From Lindgomyces ingoldianus (taxonomy: Eukaryota; Ascomycota; Dothideomycetes; Pleosporales; Lindgomycetaceae), in assembly GCF_010093535.1 (NCBI RefSeq), contig NW_022985168.1, forward strand, positions 283,924 to 347,923: a stretch of DNA of 64,000 bases. The letters are read 5' to 3'. The notes beneath the pieces are model-generated. The model saw only the letters and a list, made by a program, of their open reading frames with translations. It had not been told where the DNA came from and made no database searches. The first letter of the stretch is position 1. Each line of letters starts with the position of its first letter. The position numbers and the translations under genes were made by a program. This document shows positions 22,738 through 34,198 of this stretch, in pieces.

Positions 22738-24090
22738 TCAATGTCTCCCATCAGAATCCTGGTCCCCAAACGGATAGTTGAATTTCAGTAACGCATTCAG
22801 TCCACCAACCCAATGATCCTCTTCCCTCTCCTCCGTCCCTACAGTCCCTCGCACAATACTGGGCACACCGCCGCACCACTCTTTCGCAGAATTTCGCACT
22901 CTTTCCCCAAGAACCCGCACTTCCATTCCAACGCCGATCCCCTCTGAAATACGCTTTCCGTCTATCGAGACTTCAACTTCGCGACCGCGGTTTTTCTCGC
23001 CGAGGCGCAGAGTGATGGGAGTGTTGGCGGGTAAGACTAAAGGACGGAAGGAAAGAGAGCGGGGACATATGGGTGTCAGGAGGAGTGAGGGCACGAGAGG
23101 GTGTACGATGGAACCACCAGATGAAAGCGAGTATGCGGTTGATCCGGTTGGCGAACTTATAATCATGCCATCTGCGACTGCCTCAGTCAGGAACCGGTTG
23201 CCGACATAGACGTCGATAATTTTGAGGTGGGGAGAAGAGCCTCGGTGCACGATTACTTCGTTGAGGGCGTAGGTATCGCCGTCGTCACTTGCACCATTGA
23301 TGCGAGCCCCATCTGGGCCGAATACGCCGACTTTGAGCCGATTGCGCAGTAAGATGCGGGCGTTTCGTGAGGAACCCATGGCTTTTCCGCGGATGGCAGC
23401 GTAGGTTAGGGGCTTGTCGAGAGGGTCGGAAGGGGAGGTTGGCGGGGCGGAGGGGACGATGTCTTCGGACGCAAGATGCTCGTCTGGGAACTCGAGATGT
23501 GCGTATGCATCGCTGGCGCCAGACATATACACCTCCCTAAACGCGCGTTTATATTCCTTGAACTTCCATTCCCCGAGAAACCCTATCGTGCCCATGGCGA
23601 AACTGAGGATAGGTGGGACAAGCGCGGAATGTGCGAACAAGCTAGAAGCTCGTAGGATTGTGCCATCGCCCCCAAGCGTGCATACTAGATCGGTTTTATC
23701 CCCTAGGTATTCTGGAGAGTGGTTTGAGGTCGGCTCAGCGTAGGTGTATACGGGGAAGGGAACGCGGGAGTGGACTTCTTCGGAGGATTCGGGAGAGAGG
23801 ATTATGTTGATGGCGGGGTAGGTGGAGTGCAGGTGTTGGGCATATTCGACGAGGGAGTCTGTGATGCCGGGTGTGCGTTTCTTCTTTGTTATGAGAATGT
23901 TGCGGGGTGGGGATGGCCATTGCAGGGAGAGGAGAGTGTTTTGGGGTCGTTGAATGTAGGAGGGTTTTATGCAGTGGGGGAGCTCAGAGATGGGTTTGAT
24001 GAGTTGTTGGGGGAGGGTGGAGGAGAAGCTGCGCAGCTGGAGGGGGGGGCACCGCCAGGGTAGGATGCGACAGCGGACGAGGGAGTTCAT
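22738..24090 (-). CDS. POS5: Mitochondrial NADH kinase Pos5
   Basis: Phosphorylates NADH (and NAD+) to make NADPH/NADP+ in the mitochondrial matrix, feeding antioxidant defence and biosynthesis there. Single exon, 450 residues. The NAD-kinase signature GGDGT is at residues 140-144 (LVCTLGGDGTILRASS). NEVIVHRG and GSTAYSLSSGGSIVHP follow, the conserved substrate-binding blocks of the family. The N-terminus (MNSLVRCRILPWRCPP, then RSFSST) is basic and lacks acidic residues, as in a mitochondrial presequence. That favours Pos5 over the cytosolic Utr1/Yef1 kinases, which are also longer. Convergent with BRE1, divergent from the acyltransferase. Confidence 0.93.
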   Translation of the reverse strand: MNSLVRCRILPWRCPPLQLRSFSSTLPQQLIKPISELPHCIKPSYIQRPQNTLLSLQWPSPPRNILITKKKRTPGITDSLVEYAQHLHSTYPAINIILSPESSEEVHSRVPFPVYTYAEPTSNHSPEYLGDKTDLVCTLGGDGTILRASSLFAHSALVPPILSFAMGTIGFLGEWKFKEYKRAFREVYMSGASDAYAHLEFPDEHLASEDIVPSAPPTSPSDPLDKPLTYAAIRGKAMGSSRNARILLRNRLKVGVFGPDGARINGASDDGDTYALNEVIVHRGSSPHLKIIDVYVGNRFLTEAVADGMIISSPTGSTAYSLSSGGSIVHPLVPSLLLTPICPRSLSFRPLVLPANTPITLRLGEKNRGREVEVSIDGKRISEGIGVGMEVRVLGERVRNSAKEWCGGVPSIVRGTVGTEEREEDHWVGGLNALLKFNYPFGDQDSDGRH

Positions 24091-24871
24091 GGTTGTCGCG
24101 AGGCAGTTCTAGGGTATTGTAGTTGCCGCGTAACGTTTAATGTCCTGAATGTGATTCGCACGGGATGTTAAACGGAAATTTGGGAGCCATGTGACTTGTG
24201 TATGACGCTGCCAAATAGTGGTGAGGGAGAGGGTAGTTTTGACAGGACAGCAGGAACGGGGAGGGTGATAGTGAACACTAGAGGCATTCACTCGGAGGTG
24301 TTCACCCCCATCTTGTCGAACACACGGAGATCTGGCGACTCTCACGCCTTCATCTACATTAATGGGATGTTCCGCTGCCTGGGTGAAAGCAAGCTTGGCA
24401 CAGGCCCAAGCTTTGCGGCACTGTGAAAGCTACGAAGTACAGAGCGGAACTCGCTTATAGCACCCCGCACTCATTCGTCCGAGCAGGGATGTTTCTGGTC
24501 AGTGGTCACAAAGCTCCCTCGCAGGTCGAGGCGGTGCCTGCCTGGTGGTGGGATGCCGCATCAGCTCTTCTCTTCAGGTAGACCAGGCAGTGAAGGGAAT
24601 ACGGCCAGCATGTTCGAGCTCCTGGACTGCAGACACCTTGTCTCTAAGCCTTTGTCCTCTCGCCCTCTCTAGTGCTACCTATTCTCCCTATATGAACATC
24701 GTCATCCGCCAAACGCCATCGTGACGCCCACGTCCTTTCTCTAATTCTTAGCTCGACACCTGCACCCTCCTCCCGTCCTGGTTGTGGACTCCCGCACACC
24801 TCTTCGACTGACCATATTTCTACACCCCTACACTCCTTTCCTCATCGCCGTCTCACCCTATCCCTCCCACC
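24091..24871. promoter_or_regulatory. Divergent intergenic region of POS5 and the acyltransferase
   Basis: 780 bp without a credible gene. It is pyrimidine-rich in the last 250 bases before 24872 (CCTCCCGTCC, CCCTACACTCC, CCCTATCCCTCCC), typical of fungal promoters and 5' leaders. A CATGTGAC word lies near 24189. Confidence 0.4.
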
Positions 24872-26312
24872 ATGGCCACCAACGGCCTCAAACAGCGGCT
24901 TCCGTCTGCTTCCGTACCCTCGCTCAAAGAAGAACAGAAGGAGATTGGAGATAAACACCACCCCGGAGGCGCCATCAAACATGGAACATGGGACCAAGCC
25001 CTCCGCATGCTTGTCTTTGCCTTGTACTTCAACGGAAGCTGCTTATGGTTGGTGCAACCTCATGGCTAACATATGGCATATCGCAGGACGCTAACGCCAG
25101 CCTTCAGCATATTCATGACCCAGCTCATTGGCGCCCCGCTGTACTTTTACAATAAGGATTTGTTTTATGCGTGGATGGCCATGACGAAGCAACATTTTGG
25201 GGTCGTTGCTGCCACCATGACCCACTGGTGGGCACCGACCAAGATAAGGGTAAGCGGGGATGAGAGTGTCAGAGGGCAGTTGAGAAAGACTGAGGATGGG
25301 AGGTTAGAGTGCGATTTCCCCGAGCGGATGGTGTTGGTTGCAAATCATCAGGTGGGTTGATGCCACAGTACTTTGGATGGTGTGGCGCTGATCTGGAGCA
25401 GATTTATACCGACTGGATATATCTCTGGTGGATTGCATACACCTCCAAGATGCACGGGCACCTCTACATCATCCTCAAGGAGTCGATCAAATGGATTCCT
25501 ATCCTCGGCCAAGGCATGATGTTTTATGGATTCATATTCCTGTCTCGCAAGTGGGCAAAGGACAAGGAGCGGTTTCAGTATCGTCTGCGAAAGCTGAACA
25601 GTAGCCATAGCGGACCTTTATCAGGCACACATACGCTGGATCCGATGTGGTTGCTGATTTACCCTGAGGGCACGAATCTGTCATCGAACGGCAGGGTATC
25701 GAGTAAGAAGTGGGCAGACAAGACAGGAATAGATGACCTGCGGCACGCTCTGCTACCCCGCAGCACTGGTCTCCTATTCTGCCTTCTAGAGCTGAGGAAG
25801 ACTGTGGATTGGATGTACGATTGCACGGTAGCATATGAAGGTGTTCCGTAAGTTGTCAAAGATGAACATTGCCTTTTTTTTTTTTTTTTCTCGTGCTCAT
25901 AATCTATAGCCGCGGTCAATTCGGGCAAGACATATTCACACTTCGCTCAACATACTTCCAAGGCCGACGTCCAAAGTCCGTCAACATGCACTGGCGGCGC
26001 TTTGCGACGAAAGACATCCCAGTCAACGATCCTAAAGAGTTCGAAAAGTGGCTTCTCCTTCGCTGGAGAGAGAAAGATGATCTTCTCGAATACTATTTTC
26101 AGAATGGCCGATTCCCTGCCGATGATGGCATTGGCCCTACGGTCAACGGTGCCATTCCCGTCAAGGGCGCTGGCTATATCGAAACCGAAGTTAGAACCAA
26201 AGGCCCCTTAGAGTTCGTCCAGATCTTTATTCCGTCGATGGCGCTGGGACTGGTGATTAACGTCATCGTCAAGTTTATAAATATGGTGCTGCGTATTTTG
26301 CACATGAAGTAA
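24872..26312 (+). CDS. Membrane-bound lysophospholipid acyltransferase (PlsC family, Cst26/LCLAT1-like)
   Basis: Predicted to acylate a lysophospholipid (in relatives, lysophosphatidic acid or lysophosphatidylinositol) in the endoplasmic reticulum. Proposed exons are 24872-25047, 25108-25351, 25402-25847 and 25910-26312; total 422 residues. The splice at 25351/25402 creates NHQIYTDW, the catalytic H-x4-D motif (His139, Asp144). YPEGTN, the second acyltransferase motif, follows in exon 3. Hydrophobic segments occur near the start (LVFALYF, IFMTQLIGAPLYF) and at the C-terminus (FIPSMALGLVINVIVKF). An acceptor 21 bp earlier (25086) also keeps frame; I chose 25107 because CTAAC lies just upstream and the product has the family spacing. 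Intron 3 has a long T run. Confidence 0.88.
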
Positions 26313-27043
26313 TTCTCCACGAAACGATTAAATGAAGCGGAGGGAGACCAATCAGCATTTCCGGTGTCTAGGGCTACAAGATCATAATGCACAGGCCCCA
26401 ACAAACTTCCTCGGGGGGCCTGGTGGAGTTTCTTGGTTCTCAACTCTGAAGTTTTTCATGTTTACGACAACTGATGAGGGGGACCGGGCTGGGTGTACGG
26501 ATCTGTTTGAAGGCATTTTTGAGTGGGGGTTTTTTTGGTTCTCAACGTACAAGGCTTTATACCCTATTCATATGAGACGGTTTCTATGTCGGCTTGTTAG
26601 AGGCCAAGGTCATTCTATTTGGCCTACTTTTGCTATCGTAAACAGCGTCGTGCCTGCAATTGTTTACCACATATGCACTCTTGCTATTAGTTTGCTTTAA
26701 AAATTGCGATGCGGAGGATTCAGGATTGGGGGATGAAGTGCAGGTGAGCGCTTCGCGACTTCCTGGGGTGTATGGGGGGCTGATATGCACCTCCTTCCAT
26801 AGGCGTAATTGGAGAAATACGCGCCCTCGCGCTTAACAAACACCCATCGGGGTACCCGTAACCCATTCCTCTCCAGGATTGTTTCAGCAACCACCAACAT
26901 AGCATGATGCCAGGCCAGTGCTTTTCAGCCAGTTGCCTTAGCATCGGGGCGGTCATTGTTGCAGTACTATAACTTTTCCACGACGCCAGCGCTTCCCTAG
27001 TCCTCTTCAATGCTAGCTGCCTTTCCGGACGGTCTCCCACACG
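26313..27043. other. Intergenic region, nothing recognised
   Basis: 730 bp after the acyltransferase. One open frame (26332-26700) has no family resemblance and begins right after the stop codon, so it is more likely 3' untranslated sequence. Confidence 0.4.
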
Positions 27044-29059
27044 ATGAAAGCCTCACTTACAACAACCAACGCCAAGCGGATTCTTAATGGACATGGTTGC
27101 TGGGTTTGGGAAGCCGTTTCTGTTATCGCAAGTCTTCTGACCCAAGTCGCTATTATTGGTATTCTCCTCTCGATGAACGGGAAACCATTGTCAAATTGGA
27201 CTGCGCCAATATCACTCAACGCCACCATCTCTATTCTTACTACTGCGAGCAAGTCGTTGCTTCTATTGTCTGTGGCTGAGTGCATCAGCCAGTCGAAATG
27301 GATCTATTTCACCAAACCGCGACGGATGTTTGATTTCGACCTTTTTGACTAGGCTAGTCGAGGCCCGCTTGGAGCCTTACAGCTACTCTCAAACCCACAG
27401 ACTGTCACGACAATGGCTTCTTGGGGCGCTGTTATTACGCTTCTGAGTCTTGCCCTGGACCCCTTTGCCCAGCAAGTCGTCAGTCTGAAGCAGCAAGCGG
27501 TATCTATAGGACCAGACACTGCCTCGATTCCCTATAGCTGAGTTTACGATAATAACGGTGCGTCTAACCTGAAATTTCGACGCATTATCTATCTTTCGTA
27601 CCGCTCCCTTATCCATTTCTTGCTGCAGCGCTGACATTGCTGGACCAGGTATCGGCGAGGATGCCGAAATGTTTGGAGCAATTCTGAACGGCATATATGG
27701 ACTCAACACTACTACACCGTTTGATTGTCTATCTTCAAACTGTACCTGGCCCGACCAACACACTACTCTCGGATTTAAGAGCATTTGCAGAAATGTAACC
27801 GAACAAGTCTCGCCCGTATGCTTCTCTAGTAATGGAACGATATATCCGGAACCGGATTTAAATAATACGCTTCTCGAACAAAGATGTAATATAACTACTC
27901 CCGGCCAAGTCATGATACAGAGTGTATTCCTGCCAAGCTTCTACCGAACAGCAATCAACGTGTCGTCAACCCTTCGCTGTGAAGCGTACAATCAATGCGT
28001 CCTTGATGGAGCGTTTTTGAACCAGCCTTCAATGATATCGAGGTTTGCAGTATTCAGGAACTCTGGCCAAAATGTAAGTTCAGATCGGTATACTAAATTA
28101 ATATCGTTGAAAGCGTGGCTGAGAAATTGCCACGAGTAATACTTCGCAATGAATATAGCTGGACTACGACTAGAGCCATTCTTAGCTCCACTTCAAAGCG
28201 CAGTGCTAATATTGTATATCTTCTCTAGGAACAAAGAGTCGACAGAATCGTTCTTTGGGAAGTGGCCGAGTGCAACATCTCCGCTGTAGCTTACACGTAC
28301 TCGAGTGTGTCTGTCCACAACAACCAGTTTATGGCCGGCCTAATCAAAACTAGCCCTTTGGTGGCCGTTACAAGCATCTCCGACAATCGTACTCAATCCC
28401 CATACTCGTCGCTTAATCTTACCACTGTGAATGCATCTCAGACTTTTACAGTGAACTCGGTCGATTGGTACGCTGTACACCGATTCCTGAGGACCATGGT
28501 CTTTAAGGGCAGCAGTCTGGTCGGGTATAAGGGGGTGCTAACTGAGCTGAATTTTGGCGCTACCCTACTTCACAAAGCCGATATCGGTAAAGTTACCTCC
28601 AACATCGCCCTCGGCATGACCAATCGAATCCGCACGGGGCTTAATAGCACGGTTGCTCATGGAGCATCTTTGCGCGACGAGCCATTCGTGGTAGTCCAGT
28701 GGATATGGTTAGTCCTTCCTGTATTCACAGTCCTGGCATCGACGGTGTTCCTCCAAGTTACCGTTGTTCTTAACCAAATGCACGATGCGGTCTTATGGAA
28801 GTCGTCGAGCGTGGCTCTGCTGTCTCGCCAGATTCCCGACTGGAGTCTTCAGGTCCCTGAAAATTTGACCAGCCAGGTGGAATTAAAGGCGGCTGTGAAG
28901 AGTGTGAGGCTGGTGCTGTCTAAGGATCAGAATCTATGTCTGGTCGACACTGATTGCTCAAAGAAATTTAGCATACTGGAAGTTTGGACATGTTGGAAGG
29001 TAGTGACAGAGCTGAGGTTCAGGAGATGTGAATGGAGACTTATATGCACATCCTTTTGA
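27044..29059 (+). pseudogene. DUF3176 membrane protein, interrupted by two in-frame stops
   Basis: DUF3176 proteins are fungal membrane proteins of unknown function. The N-terminal block is typical: NGHGCWVWEAVSVIASL, a hydrophobic helix, GKPLSNWTAPISLN, SKSLLLLSVAECISQSKW and FDLFD. The same frame continues with ASRGPLGALQLLS, but codon 27350-27352, where the family has Glu, is TAG. A second stop, TGA, is at 27539-27541. Neither sits in a plausible intron. Further coding follows with Asn-linked glycosylation-type repeats (CTWPDQHT, NGTIYPEP), then from about 28230 a segment ending in the usual late transmembrane helix (WIWLVLPVFTVLAS) and VLWKSSSVALL. Introns near 27552-27628 and 28075-28230 are likely. 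Either a recent pseudogene or a gene needing readthrough; the former is more probable. Confidence 0.75.
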
Positions 29060-29372
29060 CCAGCTACTGAAAACCTGCAGGATTTTAGAGTGACCGTGGT
29101 CATTATCATTGAGTGCCGGTTTGGGGCTTAGGAAGGTATGCTTACACATCTTACATCCGTTAGAACTAAACTCATCCAACGCTGTCGATTCACTAACTTC
29201 TAATTAGATACTAAGAAACGTTATTGCTAAATAGATTTGCTGAATACACCTCCTTCGCCTACTCATTTACACAAAGTAATTCCCTCTTTACTTACACCCG
29301 TAACCTATTAGAATGTTCATGTCGCAGGCCCAAGCCAAGCGTGCTATTCTCCTCGCTATAGGGTGCTGGTTC

Positions 29373-30629
29373 TTATTTAGCCTCTGGTAAATCTGCATCC
29401 GAATAGTCTTCAGAGTCGGCAGTGGCGTCTTGATCTGGAGCGGTCGTGTTAGTGCCGCCGCTGAGGAGCCATCGCTTGAAGTCGTGGAGTGTTTCGGGGT
29501 CGGGGAAGTCATCAGGGGAGAAATATGATGGGTAGTCGTCGTCCCCGTCGTACAGTCTCTCCTCATCAGCTTGTGCTTCATCACTTGAGAAGTCCTCTCT
29601 TCTAGGTGGTTTTTCGGACGAGAAAGCGCCACTGAATCATAGGTTCCACTCACTATCCTCCACCGTGAGAAGCGCCAGCGCCTTGCTCCTCTTTCTCATT
29701 CTCTACCTCCACGAACGGAAACCACTCTACAACCGACACCGCCATGCGGATATTCTTGTAGCGTCCTGCATCTTCGCAGAACTGCGGGTAGATGCATCGC
29801 AAAGCCTTAGAGCCTTAATCACATTCGGCTCTCTCGGCTTGCCACCCCGGAAACAAACTGCTGGCATTGGACACGGAGCTGGGCGAGTTCTCGCTCTTGT
29901 TGCGGGGAGGAGAATGCTATCTCGGAGCGGAGTTGACCGATTTCGTCGCGCAGGGTTGTTTGGCACCGGATCTGGAGTTGGATTTTGTCTTGCGCTTTAA
30001 CGACATCTTGTTGGAGGATGGCGACAATATCTTTCAGTATGGGGTTCTCTGCTGTCAGGCCCTTCTTCTCCTTTGTAAGGCCGTCTATCTCGCCTTGGAG
30101 ATTGATGCAATAGATCTCAGAATACTGCGAAGTTATAGCGATTTTTCACTCTCTATTCTCCCGCTTTAATTGTACAGTAAAAGCCTCTTCCCTCCTTACT
30201 CGCTGCTCACAATATTCTTGCAGGTTCTGAAGATTGTCCTTGAGGTGGACGTTCTCCTTTTATACCTCTTTTAATTTTGCTCTCAGCGATAGTGGACTCC
30301 GTGACGATTGCTTCTCGCAGCTCTCGTAACCGACGACGAAGGCCGTCGACTTCTGATCCCCGAGAGGCTTGTGTTGAGGCAACTTGTTGGTTGAAACCCT
30401 TCTCAATAGACCTTGGCCTAATGTCGAAGCTAATTTTCGCCTCCAGGAGCTATTCTTCTATCTCTGCAATGGTATTTGGGTCTTGTGAATTGCTAGAGGC
30501 TTACATTGGAGGATACAGGGGCATACGGCGTCATGGGGAACATAGCTTGGTAGCTGATTTGCTAGAGCTGCTTGTCAGTGTTGAGGGGGTAAGTCCGAGG
30601 GCAGCGATACTTGGCATTTTTGAGATCAT
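29373..30629 (-). pseudogene. Decayed coiled-coil protein of unknown function
   Basis: No long frame exists, yet the minus strand reads as protein in pieces. A Ser/Thr-rich start (MISKMPSIAALGLTPSTL) is followed by EVDGLRRRLRELREAIV, then a coiled coil (KENVHLKDNLQNLQEYC, EIDGLTKEKKGLTAENP, TLRDEIGQLRSEIAF). Next comes YPQFCEDAGRYKNIRMAVSV, and an acidic tail that ends at the stop at 29373-29375. At least three stops (for example where the coiled coil reads RENRE-stop-KIAIT) and a frame change break it. I do not recognise the family. It lies tail-to-tail with the DUF3176 pseudogene. Confidence 0.55.
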
Positions 30630-31779
30630 CTCGGCTGCGAAGGAAGGGGTGGTTGGCGGAGTGGCGGGTATGTTGAGTATGTATGTGTGCAGTTAAAATA
30701 GTTGCACTTAGAGGTGAAGTAGTGTACTAGTATCAAATTCGAAGTCGAAGTTGATGTTACGGTGGTTGTGATTGTGGTTATGTCGACTACGTATATTGTA
30801 TGGTACATGGGAGGAGTTAAGAAGGAAGGGAGAGAAAGCTGTTGTGAACACATCTGAAAAGCCCACCAGTTCATCCAGGGTCTCAGAAATTCTATTATGA
30901 ATCTGAGATCACGATACTGAACAACGAATTCAAGCCACCATCAATTTCCACCCATTTCTCTTAGAACACCGAGTTGAAGGATAACGGAGTGACCTGAATG
31001 ACCACATAGCAGTAACGAATGGCGGCGAATATTCACATCGACATGATGTTCTCCATCCCACTAACTACCGTAAATTCATGAGATCATCAATCTCTCTGTT
31101 CTGTCTCATGCCCACCCAACCGTAATATAAAACGGAGTAAAATAATGCGGCTAAATGAGGCCGTGAGATGATACGAAAAAATTGTTGAGCGACTATATAA
31201 CAGTGGTCCTAGTCCAAAAAGAAATATATGCTATTATCGCATTTGTTTTCCATAATAATGGAAAACAGTGGAACCGAGGGGGAAAGATAGCTGGAACCCC
31301 GATATCAGAGCACACGCAAACGAATATGAGATTGGACTAAAAACTTGGGTGTTGAAGCACGATGAAAGGGAACAGAAGGTTTTTAGAATGCTACTTAGAA
31401 TAAAAATATTAAAGCTCTGGATTTTCTAAACTTGAGGGGATTATATAGAGAGACAGACATTTGCAATAGGTAGAATTAAGATGATTCCTTTACCAATTAA
31501 TGGCTTTCCCTTCGTACAGGAAAACGCCCTGCGCCGGAAAATATGCGGGGTACTTGAACTTTAAACATGTACTACTCCACGTCCACATTACAGTCCTTAG
31601 AAGGCTCTTGTAGACTCTATACTAGGCCTTCTATAAGCCTTCCTGACTGGTTGTCTACGATTAATTACACTTGTGTGGGTGACTATTGTGCCTAGAACAC
31701 AGAGAGCTGTATCTGACGGCAAAATAGTTGGTCTTTAATATAGCGACACGGCAAAGTTTTATCGCCTATAACACGAACT
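30630..31779. other. Intergenic region, nothing recognised
   Basis: 1.15 kb of moderately AT-rich sequence without credible frames or repeats that I can link to the other elements. Confidence 0.4.
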
Positions 31780-32090
31780 ATAACGCCTTGTTTGGCCATG
31801 AGAGTCTTGCGTTTAAGGGCGGAAGTTGTAGTAGCCTTGTGTGATAGAGACGGCGAAGGTGATAAGCTACAAGCACCTTAACAAGGCTTACGCAGCACGC
31901 GCAGCTAAGGAGAAAGCTGCTGCTGGTAAGAGTAAAGGCAAGCGCAGCTGTAAGCGTAAAGTGTCTGCACAAGAAGAGGGTAATTTTAAGAGCAATTTTA
32001 AGGGCGACGCTAATGCTAATACGCAAGAGGTGGGCTTGTCAGTGCCTACTTTAAGGGATAAGAGGGCGAGGAGGAGCAGTGTCTAGGACC
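31780..32090 (+). mobile_element. Fragment of a Fot1/pogo transposase C-terminus
   Basis: The plus strand reads AKVISYKHLNKAYAARAAKE, then a Lys/Arg-rich tail (GKSKGKRSCKRKVSA). This matches the usual end of fungal pogo transposases, where AKVMSYEDL and AKRAAKE precede a basic tail. No inverted repeat or upstream catalytic domain is present. The stretch to 32819 is AT-rich and otherwise featureless. Confidence 0.55.
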
Positions 32091-32819
32091 TAGAGCTATA
32101 GAAGGCACTAGTAGCGAAGATGCATTAGTTAAGTTAGCAATGTAGTTAATGTTGTTTAAGTACTGTAGAGATTTAATATCCTGTTTGCATTAAGAGGGAT
32201 ATCTCTAGTCTTTCTGCTAGCTGCGCTAAGCACAGCTATAAGCCTAACAGCCACAGGCGGGGCACAAGAATAACAAAGGTATAAATTACAAGGAATGATT
32301 AATTTGGCGGTATGATATAGTTCCAAGGTATCCGAAAGTGGTGCTAGCTTAGATCGCATCACTTTGCTTACTACAGCAAACTAGTGACTGTGTTAATTGT
32401 TGTATCTTAGCTTTGCTATTAATTATATACAGTAATTAGTTGTGGTCTTAGAGGAGGCTTTGTTTAGCAAAGGATATTTTAGCGACGCTTATAAGATTCT
32501 GTACAAACCTTTGTAGACGTTGTCTACTTAATGTAGACAGGTTGTCTAAAGCTAGTCATTAGTAACAATAACATAACAAAAGCTTTCTCCTCCTCTATAG
32601 TAAGGTATTACTAGCGTTGTGCTGTTTCCTCTTTAAAAAGATGCTCTTAATATTAGTAGTATAGTGTAGTAAAGACGATGCTATTAGAATTAGATTAAGT
32701 AGCCTATGTTCTACTATTATTTAAAGAAGCCTCTAAAAGTGATTTGCTAGCTGGGTTTATCTTAACAATTATAGTAGTGTCTACAACACAGGCAACAACT
32801 AGCGGCATTGCACTCTCTA

Positions 32820-33126
32820 TGTAACGGCGCAGGCAAGACAATGGGTCCGAATGCGGTGGGAGTCCACTCAGAGGCATATGGGAGTGCGTGGGGACTCTGA
32901 ACCTGGGAATGCCATTGACACCTATAGGCCTTGTACGAAAGGATATCAGAAAACTACCGAGCTAGCTACGGGGGCGAGGTGCGACTAAATACATGAGGGA
33001 ATAGGGGTAACAGCAGGGGGCCGGGCAGAGTCGAGTCAGGGTCGAGCCAGGGTCGGAGCCGATACGGAGACCCTTCGGATAGGTTCCGGGCGACCCGAGA
33101 TGGGACGATTCATGAGAATCGTTACA
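32820..33126. repeat. Solo LTR (gypsy family) with 5-bp target duplication
   Basis: 307 bp beginning TGTAACGGCGC and ending GTTACA, flanked by CTCTA at 32815-32819 and 33127-33131. It is the best-preserved copy of the LTR in the window: the words mutated in the other copies (ATGGGTCCGAATGCGGTGG, CCGATACGGAGACC) are intact here. It is about 17 bp longer than the LTRs at 1256/10172 because of a short GTCGAGTCAGGGTCGAGCCA expansion. Confidence 0.9.
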
Positions 33127-33131
33127 CTCTA

Positions 33132-34198
33132 AGCTAACTATAGATGCTTTTAGAATAGCGCTACATAGGATACTGCTTTTAGGCTAGTATAATTTACAGT
33201 ACTTAAGCACGTGTTCTAGCATAGGGTTACATAAGCTCGCTAAATCTAGCATGCTTAAGAGCGCCCTAGCATCCTAACACAGATTAATTAGATAGTACTA
33301 TTACTAGATACTAGCATCTTAAAAGCTTTAGAAAACCCCCTTTGAATCCTTAGTTAGTATAGAGTCTCTAAGCTCTAAAGATCTAAACGTAATTATGAGT
33401 GAATAGGGGTGTGAAGCTTTCGCGATTCTGTAGCGCTGTGTAAGAAATGATTGGCAGCACGAAACAGGCAGGTATTTTCTAGTTGAGCGATAGCGTTACA
33501 AAGAGCATCTCTTAGAGGATAGAACGTCTTTGATGAGAAATAAATAGACCATGAGGCTGAGAGAGATAGAAGACCGATATAGAAATCTTATTCCTGCACA
33601 CCGGGTTTTCCGAGAGGCAGGGAGGGATGTTAGTTCGTGGATGTGGAGACGAGCAATCACGATGGCAAGACGATGTTGAGACCCAAGGTTGACGTCCAGA
33701 TTCGCTGACTAACAATCAGCCACTTAGCCATGTCCGGCCTGACAACGTTGGAACCCGATGGCCACGTGAAAGATTCCACAACCTTCCGAGGCCTCATGCT
33801 GAGTAACAAATGAGGGATAAAAACGTGCCGAAAAGTAGGCTTCATTCGTTACACTACCTATCAGAGTGGAAACAATATCCGAATGTCAGAGAAGCACTGA
33901 AAGTTAAAATAGTTAAATACTCTGAAATCCCAGACCTGATTGACGCCGCCCGATATGGATTCATTGAAGACTTGAGAAAGAAAAGAGACCCCGTTCATCG
34001 TGATCAAAGCAAACGCCAATTGAACCCAATCTCTACTCAGTTGATTATCCCCCCCGGGAGCAACAATGCCGCAACATGTAGTCTTAGTCTTCCATAGCTC
34101 CTTATCCGTGATTGTGGGCCTGAGATGAAAGGAGATATGTGTTAGTGATTCAATGCAATATAGTTAAGCAATAAGAGAGATCCCCCTTTACGCTTCCG
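33132..34198. other. Intergenic region, nothing recognised
   Basis: AT-rich at the left, near-average composition from 33400. Short open frames (for example 33810-34097) show no family motif. Confidence 0.4.

Noticed and set aside
26332..26700. 122-codon plus-strand frame
   Set aside because: Begins 20 bp after the acyltransferase stop, lacks motifs and codon pattern; likely 3' untranslated sequence.
33690..33760. A tRNA-Asn-like anticodon stem-loop on the minus strand (CTGATTGTTAGTCAG)
   Set aside because: The anticodon arm folds, but there is no pairing acceptor stem and no proper T-arm, so it is not supported as a tRNA gene.
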